Positions 13,701 to 24,530 of a stretch of DNA of 64,000 nucleotides are shown piece after piece. Numbering within the stretch: position 1 is the stretch's first letter; every line of letters begins with the position of its first letter. The DNA comes from Rhea pennata. Taxonomy: Eukaryota > Chordata > Aves > Rheiformes > Rheidae. Made by a program: the position numbers and the translations under genes. The notes under the pieces were generated by a model, which saw nothing but the letters and a program-made list of their open reading frames with translations, was not told the DNA's origin and ran no database searches. The stretch lies in the NCBI RefSeq assembly GCF_028389875.1, contig NC_084663.1, positions 213,373,876-213,437,875 of the forward strand, given 5' to 3'.

Positions 13701-15204
13701 TGAATAAAATTTGGGAACTGCTGCATACAAGCAAGGTTCTCTGTAGGACCTGCTTTAGTTGCCAAGAAAACTCAATGAAATGTCTTTCAGTTATTAATTG
13801 TTAAGTGATTTGGCCTTTAATAAGTATACAGATATACATGCATGCTTATGTACACAGACTTATATGTATAGTTATTGCAATAGTAAAATTCTTATCGTTA
13901 CTTACTATATACTTGCTACTATTAAATTTATTACCCTTGTTACATACTTATTGCAACATGTGCAAAATATATTTACTGTGATATTTAACTAACCACATCT
14001 TGCACATCTGTAGATGTTTTCATCTAAAGTCTCCAAGCATGTTGCAGATCTGAAATAACTCTGACTCACAAAAGCTTGTGTGCTACATAAAATGATCAGT
14101 AACCTGCTGCGGAGAAGCAAAATCCTCTGGACTGGAACCCAGTATATGTTTAGTAGAACCTGCTAAGCTACTTGGCATGTGGAACGAGAAGGACATGGCT
14201 TTTATCTGATTTTACTGAGCGGATCCAGGAATACAGGACAGAATGGAGGTTCTCCAGGGCAGGGGAGTCAGCATCCCTTTCTTAGCAAAAATTCTTGCTG
14301 TTTCATATCACAATCCCAAGAGTCCCTTTCTGCAGCAGAGATGTCTCACCTCGTGCTTGTCCATCGCTGTCTCAAAGGGAAAAAAGCCCACTGCTGCATC
14401 CAAATATCTCCCCCGACAGGTTTGGTGCTTCGTCAGCATGCACCCCCGCACATCAGGGTGCCTTCCATTAGTAGGGGAAGCAGCATGACTAACATCCGTC
14501 ACATACGTGTGACATCCTTCCCCGGGGGGGGCCGTGTGCACCGTGCGGAGGTTTCTATTCGTACTGAGGGACGCGCGTGTGGAGACATCGATTTGTGCTA
14601 GCAATGGCAAGCGGGGAGAAGCTCCCCACGCACTCACAGGGGAGAAGGTGGGAGGTTTGCAGCTGTCCTTTCCAGGGTGGGGTGGGGTGGCCTGAGGGAT
14701 CTTGGCTGACAGATCCAAGACACAGTGTGTTCTTAAGGCATCCTGGATCCAGCCAGGAGCTGACAAAACCACATTAGAGGTTTTATTCCTACAAAATAAG
14801 ACATAGAAGCAGCAGATACCAGCCTAGATGTCAGGGCACTTCTTCTAAGCAGAAGAAGACAACACAGATGATGCTCGGGTCTCCTACCAATTTACACAAG
14901 AGCAATGCTTCTGAAGCGAAATGGAGTTTGGCACCCAATGAAAAGAAATCAAAATCTGATCCAACACTCTTTTTAGAAGGAATTTATGCTATTACCCTTT
15001 CAAGCATTAAACTGAATTAATCCTCTCCCCCAGGGGTACATCTGGGCATCACGCTGCTGTGCCACACAGAGATGCCTGAGCTAGCTGGGATACCTGAAGC
15101 AATGCATTTACCCTGCTGTGGCCCTTCAGCCAGATACACCCTCTTTCTTCACACCCTGTCCTACACAGCCCTTGATAGCTGGAGTTTAGGGCTCACGCTT
15201 TAAT

Positions 15205-15280
15205 GGAGGTGCTCTAGCTCACCCTGCTTGAGCAGGAAGGTTGGACTAGGGGTCCCCTCCAACCTCAACTCCTCTGTGTG
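15205..15280 (+). repeat. CR1 fragment, + strand
   Basis: Short diverged CR1 tail recognised by CTGCTTGAGCAGGAAGGTTG followed by GACTAGG and CCCCTCCAACCTC. The sequence outside this core has drifted beyond recognition. Confidence 0.75.
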
Positions 15281-15703
15281 CAATTCGCAGAAGCTGAGAC
15301 TGTAGCCCTGAAGGGACCAATTTTGCTTTTGTGTCTGTACCGGTGTAAATCCACTGCAGTCAGTTCAGTTGCTGTGATTTTACCCCAGCCTAAGCACCAG
15401 CCTGCACTGCCCTGGCACACCTGGGAGTACATGTAGCTTAAAGCACACCCTCACATCTGTAGGGCAGACGCAGAGAACTTCAGAGACAACATATGTCACC
15501 GAAGCCCGTAGAGGGGATTTTTGTGGTATTCACAGAATGTTTCATGTGTCAATATGAGAGGAGCGTAATCACCAGCTGAGACACTGCAGGAAATAAGCCA
15601 AGGTTGAATGAACGAAATGGAAAATAAAGAGAAGAGCAGAGGACACACACATTTTAAAACTATTACGGAGGTATGTATTCACGTGCTCGTGGGAGCTTGG
15701 GAA

Positions 15704-15711
15704 TATATAAG
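15704..15711 (+). promoter_or_regulatory. TATA-box-like element TATATAAG
   Basis: TATATAAG lies about 235 bases upstream of a strong donor-like site at 15946/15947 (CAG|GTACGT). If used, transcription would start near 15735-15745. The pairing of TATA, a G/C-richer body and a good donor resembles a first exon, perhaps an alternative LRRC32 leader. It could equally be chance in AT-rich DNA. Confidence 0.25.
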
Positions 15712-15737
15712 AGCTCATGACTGTGAAGGAATGAATT

Positions 15738-15946
15738 CAAGGACCAGTCTATGGGGAGTATTTTTTTTCTCTGTGACTTCAAACTTCTCTCTGAGCTCGC
15801 AGAGTTTTAGTCAGCTGGCATGCAACAGAGGTACGACTTCCCCAAGGAAACTCTTCCTCAGCTTTTGCTGGAAAGGCTGCTGGGAGAGTCCGGGAGACAG
15901 AAGGCTGCAAGCAGAGGCGAAACCTCCTCCTCCAGCCCCAGAGCAG
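15738..15946 (+). other. Possible non-coding first exon downstream of the TATA-like element
   Basis: About 200 bases between the inferred start and the donor CAG|GTACGTGG, with a second donor-like CAGAG|GTACGA at about 15829. The open frame across it (15608-15991) shows no recognisable domain. Start and use are inferred only. Confidence 0.2.
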
Positions 15947-18900
15947 GTACGTGGAGAAACGTGTGAAACAGGGAGCCTGCTGGAAAGTTGAGCTGGCTGC
16001 CTTTTGCCTGCGAGAGGGAACGGGGCTTCAGTGACTGAGAGCTGCAGCCTTTAAAAATAGCACAGATGAGGAAGGTACTGTATAAATAAAATATACTGTG
16101 TTTATGAATAGCCTGAGGAACTGCCTAAATGCACTGTGTAAATGGCTCTGTCTGTATGGCTGTATATTTAATTCATCAGGGACTGGCACTACAGTGATTT
16201 AGATCCTTTAATTAAGGAGGCTCCCATTAGCTTAAATTAAGGCAGTTATCATATTCCTTCTTTACTATGATTCTCAGTGTTAACAGTAACAGAAGATGGG
16301 CAGACGTTTTATTTTCTTTCTTCGCAGGACTTTAGTCTATTTATGGTATTTCTCAATTACAAAGCTCTGAACCAAGAGTGCTGCAGAAATATCCGTATTG
16401 TGCACTGATTAAATGCTGCTAACCAAGCTCTCTGACACTGACTCCCAATGTAGCCTTGGGCAAATCACACCGTCCCCATATAAAATGAACAGAGTACTCT
16501 TGAGATCATCTGGTCTTCTCACTATTAAAGCTGTCATTGAATTCTCCTTGCTGGAGTACGAGATGTGAGACAGCAGAGCTATTTTTTTTTCCACTCTTTA
16601 AGATCCTGACAGCTTGGATCTCACCTTGGGTGAAAGACGACTTGCTGATAGTAGCTGTTTTGCTGCATCTGCACTGTTATCAGGAGGAATTAATGTTTAC
16701 ACAATATTTGGAAATTGTAAAGTTCTAGGAAATCCCAGCTTATGTAAGAGCCAAAGATAAGTTTCTAAACCCAAGCCCCATTACGTTTTTTATAAAAGCA
16801 CAAGTGTGTTTCCCTTAAATAAAAGCCAAAGCTAAACAACAATGGAAATTTTTTTTATTATTATTAAAATGTAACCATTTGAACTTTAAAATGACCTTAT
16901 TTTCTAAAATGCTAAAAATCTCTTTTTCAATAAGAGAAATTCATTAACAATATTCTCTTTTTAAGGCAGATAGTTACAGCGTAGTGAATAGATCAGTGGT
17001 TGGCCTTTTACTAATAGAAATGTGGATACTTCACAGGAGAGATATTCAGTATCATTCAAGTCAAATATATCAGAAATAAATTTCCTCACTTCATTTTGTC
17101 TCCTGTTTGATCACATAAATTAAGTACATCTTTTATTTCTTAAAGACTGAATCCACCTGCAGTTAAAAGAAAAAAAAATGTGCATTTTAAAAAGAGTTTC
17201 TCTCTGTGTTTGCTGTGCTTAATTAAGTTGGTGAGAAAAGATTTTTTTTTTCCAGATTTGAATTTTCTCTAGAAATTTTGTTTTCTGGGGTAAATATTCC
17301 ATTTAGTTTCATCTTAAAATGCCAGTTCATTTCTGGTTTTGTACACTGAAGCATTTTCTTTTTCCCATCTCCTGCTGTCCTTTGCCCAGCTGCTCTCTTA
17401 TAAAGTCTCCAGGGCAATGGAATTTGTGGGACTTTCATTCATTTTCAGTTTATCTCCTGGAGAAAGGAGTAGAGAAAAGGTGAATGAAGTTGGGGCACTG
17501 GCTAAATCGTATGTTTATTTATTTATTTTTTTTTTTTTTTGTCCAAGTGGACTGGAAAGGCTAATGTCCTCTGGATCATTTTTTGTTGAGGGGCAATGCC
17601 ATTGGTTGCCTGGCTTGATAGAAGTGCATGCAGCAAGGACTGTGTGAGAGAGAGGGAAGGAAGGTAAAAGCTTGAGAAGACAGGAGGAAAAGGCTGATTT
17701 GGGGTAAAACTGGTGATACTTGAGGTGCAGGAGTCGCAGTTTTGATGTGTGGCTCCTCCAGAGCTAGGAAGCAGTGGTCCTGGTGGGTCCATGAGACTGC
17801 ACCAGCATCCTGGAGATGTGAGGTCTCAGGAGCTGCAGACATATCTCCTTCCTGATGGGACTGGCTGAGGATGGCATGGATTGTTTATTTTTTTGATAGG
17901 GTTAATATTAATGTTTCCTGGTGGGATGAATCACCAGGGAGCTATTCTAGTCCAAGGGAGCAAATCTCGCCCCCTCTCCTGCCCCTCCAGTTCAGACCTA
18001 TTTCTAAGCAGGGAGTTTGTTTTGTTTATTTCTCTCAAGAGCTTGATTCATGTGGTTCGACACAGGGCTCAGCCCAAAAGCAGTGCCTTAGAAAGCAGTA
18101 ACGCTAGGGATGGACAGACTCCAAAAGGTCTGGAGGTTCAAGTCACATAATCGTCAAGACATATTCTTGTTTATCTGAAACCCTTGGGAATCTGCAGTAG
18201 ATGACGGACAGCCTCATGAGAGCTAACTACTGGGATTTGCTTTTCCTTCCTATCCTGGGTCTGAGAGCCAGCAGTGGCAGATGGACCCATTGCTGCACCT
18301 CGTGGTGCAGTTGGCTTTGTCTGGAGCTGACGTGAACTCCAGCTGACTTCAGCAGGAGCCAAGCAGGCAGTGATGTCTGAGGAGACTATGGGAAAACCAG
18401 GAAGGGTCTGATTTCTTAGCGTTGCAGGTGCTCTGAAAACCCTCTGACATCAGAAGGATGGGAAAGCCCTCGCTGCCTGATGGAAACGGCATGCCTGCTT
18501 CTCCATCTACCCGAGGCAGATGGCCCTTGCTCTATAGCCCTGGTAACAAGCATGCACCATGCTAATATTTCAACGGTACTTTACGATGTAAACTGCTGAG
18601 TAGCCTAGTACAGAAGAACAAGCATGAAAATACTGAAAATGAGAAGCCAAACAAATGTTTCAAAGTCCTTGAAACTTACTCCCTTTTGAGAAAGGGTAGA
18701 GACAGCGAGGAGACTGCTTGCCTTTCCCAGCATGGTTGCTGTGCTACTTGGTAGTTCAGTAAATCAACTCAAGGAACTGATATAGCTTTTTTTTAAAAAA
18801 AAAACACCAACAAAAACTGCTGTTTTTTCCCCCGTGAATCCAAATTTCCCACTAACCTCACAAAGCAAATTGCTCTGAACATCCAGGTGCAGGAAAATGT

Positions 18901-20189
18901 GACACTGCAATCATCTAAGACATTCACTACTCTTTATTACAGACATGGTATTTGCGTTCCATATCCAAATCTAAATCAAATCAAAATGTCCTTTCACCAG
19001 AGATGATGAATTTTTTTTCTTGAAGACCTCAAATATTTGAGGTTTTCCTTGTGAAAGCTCCCCAACAAGAGTAGCTGTGCATTGCAAGTGATAACACATG
19101 CTGCTGACGAGCTGAGCTATAAATCCAGAGCATCCAAAAGGCATTTAAATCTCTGGACTCCACAGACATCCTGGGGGCCAAGTACAGCGGCAATGTGTGT
19201 TTCCTGCTCCCACCAAGGGGGTAGCAGATGGAGGTTGTGTCCAGGGAGCATGCCAAAGTGGTTGAGTAAAGAAACAGTGCTGTGGCCAGCTCCCACCAAC
19301 GAAAGCTTAAGATCATACATGCTGGGGGAAGCTGATCAAAACTAGTCTGATGAGAGTCCAGCCAAGGGGAATCTGTCCAGACTGTGTTAATCTCATTGAC
19401 AAACAGCTCTCCTGAGAGCTAAGCAGGAGTTTTTCTATCCGTTGCACCTAATCACACCCTCTCCCACCTACGGATACGACCTCCCCTTCGTAGCAACGTT
19501 CAGCGTGCATTATAAAGCAAACAAGATGATAAAACCCCACTCTTTGGCATGATACCTTAACCACAGAAGTACATTGCAACAATTCAGGCTTGCAGAGTTG
19601 GGAAACAGCAACGGGGAAATCAGGGCAGTGGTAGGTTCTCCAAAAGCAAGCCTTAATTAATTAGGAAAATGAACCGAGGAAACTCACAATTAGGCAGCTG
19701 CTCTAGCCCTAGAGGGCAGCACAAAATAATAAATAAAGAGCTGAACTCACAGGCAATCTGAAATCATATTCTGCATGACAGAAGTGTCCCTTTGCAATGG
19801 GAATTTTTGCTAGTGGGTCTGGTAGGTTGAACCCTGTGTACTCACTGTCAAAAATTAAACATCTCATCCAGATGTTCATACCCCTCTTTCTTCATTCATA
19901 TCAGTCTCTCTAATTCCTTTATCATCCCCAAAAAATCCACAGAGGTACTTTAAGTCAGGTGCATAGTAGCTAATCCTGAATCCCCAAAATCCTTCCACTG
20001 GGTTGGTATTGCACTCTTGGACTAGTGGGACTGTTACTAACAAAAAAGGGGGGGGGGGGATTCTTCTAGGAAAGATTTCTCAGTTGTGGGCTTTCTATTT
20101 ATCAACAATGAATGTGAAACCTTGAATCCTCAAATGCTTTTTTTATAAAGATGTGGATAGCCATTTAGGTGGAGGGGTAGGAGGGCTGC
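15947..20189. other. Non-coding stretch between the two candidate LRRC32 leader regions
   Basis: No supported gene. It contains an AT-rich segment with several homeodomain-like TTAATTA/TTTAATT motifs near 16.17-16.29 kb and the TTTA/poly-T tract near 17.5 kb. If either upstream leader is real, this is intron or promoter-proximal DNA. Confidence 0.5.
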
Positions 20190-20695
20190 AACGCTTCAGG
20201 AACGTGACGCGTGGACGCGCAACCCTAAAGTAAACACGCCGCCTGTACCGCGCGCAGGGTTAAATGGTGCAACCGGCAAAGATAAGTCACTTATTCCTCT
20301 GAGCAAACCCGGGGCCCGATCCCACCCGTTCCTCTGTCAAAACCCCCTTGTTTCCTGGCGTGCTCCTGTCCCGCGCAAGGACTGCAGGATGTCGTACAGT
20401 AGCTGGCTTTGTTCAGAGTGCAGCAGTGCCTGGGACCCGGCAAGAGCCCGGAGAGGAGTCGGAGGGAAGACGAGCAACATAATTTAAAGCAGACACTGTC
20501 CCAAATAAGATTACTTCCCTCAAAATGCCTTATTTCTAAAGTTGCGAGTAAGCTGCTTTGCATCCTGCATGGGTGAATGGGAAGCTGAAGAGCAGTTTCG
20601 TCGGTGCCAGGACTGGATAAGTTTTGAAGACCTGGATATGCGTTTCAAAGACATGATAAGCAGTGTATGGGGATGCAAGAAACGCTTGAAACAAG
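20190..20695 (+). promoter_or_regulatory. LRRC32: CpG-dense segment: candidate LRRC32 promoter with first exon ending at 20695
   Basis: The stretch at about 20190-20480 is strikingly richer in CpG than its AT-rich surroundings, with runs such as GACGCG, CCGCGCGC and CCCGGGGCCC. It contains a forkhead-type GTAAACA at 20230-20236 and a GATAAG at 20281-20286. A possible splice donor (ACAAG|GTAAAT) lies at 20696. It is 3.7 kb upstream of the coding start and in the right orientation. In mammals LRRC32 has a non-coding first exon and is reported to have alternative promoters, so this is a reasonable place for one. No core promoter element fixes the start site. Confidence 0.4.
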
Positions 20696-22576
20696 GTAAA
20701 TGTGAAATATTCACTCTTTCTAACAGTGAAGGCGCTGACAAAGAAGCAAAGTTTCTTGTCTGAAGAAGGATAAGACCCTGGGGAATTTGGTTTGTTTTGT
20801 GTATTTGCTTTTATTTAAGCTCTGTTTGGCACAGAATAACTTCACTGTAAGTTGTCTAAGCACTTAAAAAAATACTTTTTGGGAAAAAATGGAGGCTGCT
20901 GCTGTTGTTAGCTACAAATGTCATCTATTAATTCTTTTCAGGTTTAATATTATAAAAGAGATGGGGGCAAATCTTGTTCTAGCATGGGAACTGGACAAAT
21001 CGAGATTAAATCCTAGTTCTATCGTAGTTTTCAAACTTGTCTGTGGCAAATCGCCCTCCTCTGCTAGTGCCCTCCCATATGTTAAAAGGACACAGTGATT
21101 CTGCCTGGATACCGTGCTTTTTCTAAATGACAGAATATTTTGCCCGCTTGCTAAGACTCCTTGGTGGTGTCACTGAAACCACGTGTACTTTTCAACTGTG
21201 AATGGGGCTGGGAAATTTCCCCAAACTGTGATGGAAAGCTGTGACATTAAACATGGTTCAAAGCTCAGTTCTGCTCTGAGAAATGCTAGGATATTTATCA
21301 CAGTTGACAGTGGGAGCAAACTGGCACCATGAGTGAAACTGCTTCAGCTTGGTGTAAGCCTCACAGCAATAAAAACTCCTTTAGGTTGAGTTACTGCTTT
21401 TGCTGCTCCCAGGCTGGTGTTGAAAGTGAAGGTGCGAACCATCAGTCCTGATGCAGGCAGGTAGTTGCTGTGCTCAGCAGGCTTCTTTGCCTTGTCCAAC
21501 ATTCACTCTTTCACGGCATGGAAGCCAGCACGGTGCTGTGCCCTGTGTCAGGATGTACCTCTGATGTGAAGATCTGTGACAGCAAAGGTCCACGATGCTA
21601 AACTGCAAGAGGTCAATGGGCTCCTTTGAGCTCTATGTGCTGCACTGGGCAAAGGTGGTGGGGTGGCTGAGATGCTGCTGGGAGGGGAGAGAGGAGGGGG
21701 ATGTGGTGCTGGACACACAAGATATTGCAGAGAAAGGTGGCTGGTCGAGAGAGATGTCTGCAGAAACTCTAAGCAGGAAAAGCTCTGCAGCTGGGCAACT
21801 AAGCTGAAAATAACCTTGGGAAGGGAATCTCTGTGGATGACGAGGTAGCACCATAACATGAGGAGTGGCTTATCCTGTTCTGGAATGAGTCCATGCGGTC
21901 TAATATTTTGAGCACAAGACCATCATGTTCCAGTACTTTGGAGCTCCAGGGTGACAGTTGCCTTATATAATACCCTGACGGACAGATTTCTTGCTTGCTA
22001 TAGATCTGCCTTGCTCTACACACCACTAAGTCAGGTTCTTGGTTGGAAATATATCATTTTCCCTGTTGCTTTATGAATTTATGACATTTCAAAGCATTTT
22101 AAGGCTCTGGATTGTGCCAAGGCTATCATTTAAGAAGGAAACGGATCTTTTTTTTTGCACTGGTGGTGTGACAGAGTAGATATGGCAGACAGCATGGGAC
22201 ACCCACTGTGCATTAGGGTGATGCCTTATTGTGGTAACATTCATGGAGAATTTGTCATCTTATTTCATTAGGTTTAAGCACAAACAATTTCCTTTTGAAT
22301 GTTCTGAGTAAAGTCTTCAAAAGTCACACATCATCAGTATGTTCGTCATTTCTCTCAGTTCTAGCAAACTAATACCAAAATGATAAAAGCCATCCTCTCC
22401 TCCACCCCCTGGACAAATGTCTTGGCTTGGAGTCCACAAGCACCCATTCTCTGCAGGCCTCAGGAGTGTGCAACAGAGAAGGAACACCACAGACATTATA
22501 AATGGTGGTACCAGCAGTTCTTCCCTCCACAGAAAGATTTTGGAGCATTTTGCAAACAATAATTAAAAGGCTTGAG

Positions 22577-22598
22577 AATGAGCATGTTCATGCTCATT
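22577..22598. repeat. Perfect 10-bp inverted repeat with 2-base centre
   Basis: AATGAGCATG and CATGCTCATT flank TT. It lies about 240 bases upstream of the candidate mini-exon acceptor. Confidence 0.9.
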
Positions 22599-22840
22599 TA
22601 AGGGAGGGGGAAAATGTGACTGAAACTGGCAGAAATGAATATCCCAGGGTGTTACGTTCCCCACGCTGAATGTGGCTGAACTGTGAGAGTTCCACGGAGA
22701 CCTCACCCTCAGGTGAACCTGTTCAATGGTTGTCATGCTTTGTGGAAGCACAGAGCTTCAGATGAATCCCTCAAGCAGTGACTAAGTGGAGGGATCTCCA
22801 CCAGCTGGCAACGATTCCATCTTTTCTCTTTTGCTTTCAG

Positions 22841-22878
22841 CCTCGTGATGCTCTGTGGGTGGAAGCTGCTGAGTAATG
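22841..22878 (+). other. LRRC32: Candidate 38-nt 5' UTR exon of LRRC32
   Basis: A long pyrimidine tract (22821-22838) ends in a textbook acceptor (TTTCAG) at 22840. A consensus-like donor (ATG|GTACGT) follows 38 bases later at 22879. Both sites are on the same strand as LRRC32 and 1.6 kb upstream of its first coding exon. No reading frame longer than a few codons lies within, so it would be untranslated leader. The well-formed pair of splice sites is what is seen; use in a transcript is inferred. Chance pairs of this quality do occur in introns. Confidence 0.35.
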
Positions 22879-24443
22879 GTACGTTTACATGGCCTTTTGG
22901 AGGCACTTGCAAGTGAGATTGGCTTTGGAGCTAGACAGATGCAGGCTTACTCCTGGAAAGACTCAAGAGCAGTGCTAAATAATTATTGCTGCATGGACTT
23001 CTGTTGAGAGCTGGCATATGTCTTACCGGTTTGAGATGTGGACAGGACCAACGCAGATCTGTCTGCAAGAGGCCATACAAACATAGACAGAAGTCAGTAC
23101 GTTTGTAACAGAGGCTGTAATAAACAGGCGATGTCTAGAGCTTGTGTTGGCAGTATTCATGATGGGGGAACATCCACAGCTTTGATAAAATCTGTTTGCT
23201 TTAAGTGAGGTACGATCCCTGCGCCCATGATTTCCCCATCTGTAAAATAGCACTGATAGTCCTTCACCAGGGTCCTGCCTACGAGTCTGAACTCTCCCTG
23301 TTTGATTACTTCATCTTGAAGGCTTTGGCACCTCCAGCTGCACAGGGCTGTGCTTTGTATATCTTAAACGTTATGTTGCTAAATTTTCCCCTCTCTGAGA
23401 ATCGTTTGTTAAAAGGCAAATGACCCTTCAAGAGCCTTGGAGCTGAAACTCAGTGGTTTGAACCACTTGTTTGCTGGTGAACAGCCTGCTCAAGAGAGAC
23501 ACACACAGCCTCATCTCCTCCTGAAAAACTCTTTCCTTTATTGTTTGTGAGTTACCTGTGGTGACACTGAAGTCTCATGCTTGGACTCAGAGATCTCATT
23601 AGCATCTACCTAGACCCAGGCAGTCTTGTTAGCATTTCTCTCTCACTGCTCAGCAACAGGCCTACTAGTGCTGACTGCTCCATTTGCAGCTATTTCTATG
23701 CTATTCTTTTGAGTGCTTTCCAAAGTGCTAAGCTCTATGATGAATCCTTCATTTCAAACAAATCCATTACATTTAATATCTGTGCTCTTTCTAAGGCATT
23801 TGCTTTCAAATCTGTTTAAAAGTCTGTCCATACCTGGGATGTATAAAATGGAAAAATAAGATCTGAACAAAAAGTTCTCTGTCCATGATTTAAGCTGTTT
23901 ATATTAGCCCATCAAATCTGGATGTGCTGTGACTAATGAACATGTAAAAGCTCTTTGACGCTCTGAGGAGTGGAAACTTGTGGAAACTGTTCCCAGTCCT
24001 TGCTGTTTCTTAGCAGCACCCATTCCCTTCGGTCAGTACTTGGCACCCCAAAAGTATCTGAGCTGCCTCTACATATAAAGAGGGAGGTGGCTCTGGAAGG
24101 TGCCTCTCTCTTCGATGGTTGCTTTCCTTCATGGTAACAGACAACATTGCCAAGCTTGGGTGCATGGAGTTAGGTGGGTGACCTGCGTGCCACTCAGGGA
24201 GCAGCTCAAATCACACCAGGGAAATCCCATGAATTGCCTAGGACCTGCCTTTCAAGTCCTCATATAAATCTCTCTTTTCCCCAGCAGTCTTGAAGGCATG
24301 TTGGTGGGTTAATTTATTGCACTGCATACGTGCCTCTCTGTCCTAGATGATGTTCTGGATTTTTGCGTGTCTCACATGCCTGCATGAGCTGACTGCTGTG
24401 TTGAGTTTGCAGTCTAACCATGCTCACTTTTCCCTGCAGAACC

Positions 24444-24530
24444 ATGAAACTGTACGTCATCCTTTTCCTGGCGGTGGTGAACAGAGGGATCTCTAACTAT
24501 CGGCCCATGGAGGGGACATCCTGTGAAGTG
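24444..24530 (+). CDS. LRRC32: LRRC32 (GARP), first coding exon: signal peptide and start of LRR N-cap
   Basis: This exon encodes 29 residues, MKLYVILFLA through CEV. Residues 1 to about 17 form a hydrophobic signal peptide. Cys27 is the first cysteine of the LRR N-terminal cap. The exon begins after a polypyrimidine tract and AG at 24438-24439, has four untranslated bases, and then an ATG with A at -3, a good Kozak context. It ends at a strong donor (GTG|GTAAGC) in phase 0. Joined to the next exon, the spacing from Cys27 to Cys36 equals the nine-residue step of the human GARP N-cap (CKMV...SC), which fixes the splice junction. It is too short for ordinary ORF finding and was recognised by the signal peptide, splice sites and cap homology. 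The exon layout (short signal-peptide exon, then one large exon) matches mammalian LRRC32. I am confident of the identity; transcript data have not been seen. Confidence 0.9.

Larger units (their letters stand above)
1..15700. other. Intergenic stretch, presumed LRRC32 5' flank
   Basis: No supported gene. It holds CR1 relics (3.3, 7.1 and 15.2 kb), microsatellites and homopolymers, and the hairpin at 7.32 kb. Open frames of up to about 160 codons on both strands have no recognisable domains, no plausible splice-linked neighbours and ordinary chance lengths. In mammals TSKU lies on this side; its single large LRR coding exon is not present here. Confidence 0.7.
20696..24439. other. LRRC32: Presumed LRRC32 5' intron region
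   Basis: No coding exon is recognised. It contains the candidate 38-nt leader exon and the inverted repeat at 22.58 kb. It ends in the pyrimidine-rich acceptor TTTCCCTGCAG in front of the first coding exon. Confidence 0.5.

Noticed and set aside
14179..14772. Overlapping open frames of 140 (+) and 154 (-) codons near a locally GC-richer patch
   Set aside because: The two strands are open through the same bases, which is typical of base composition rather than coding. No family is recognised.
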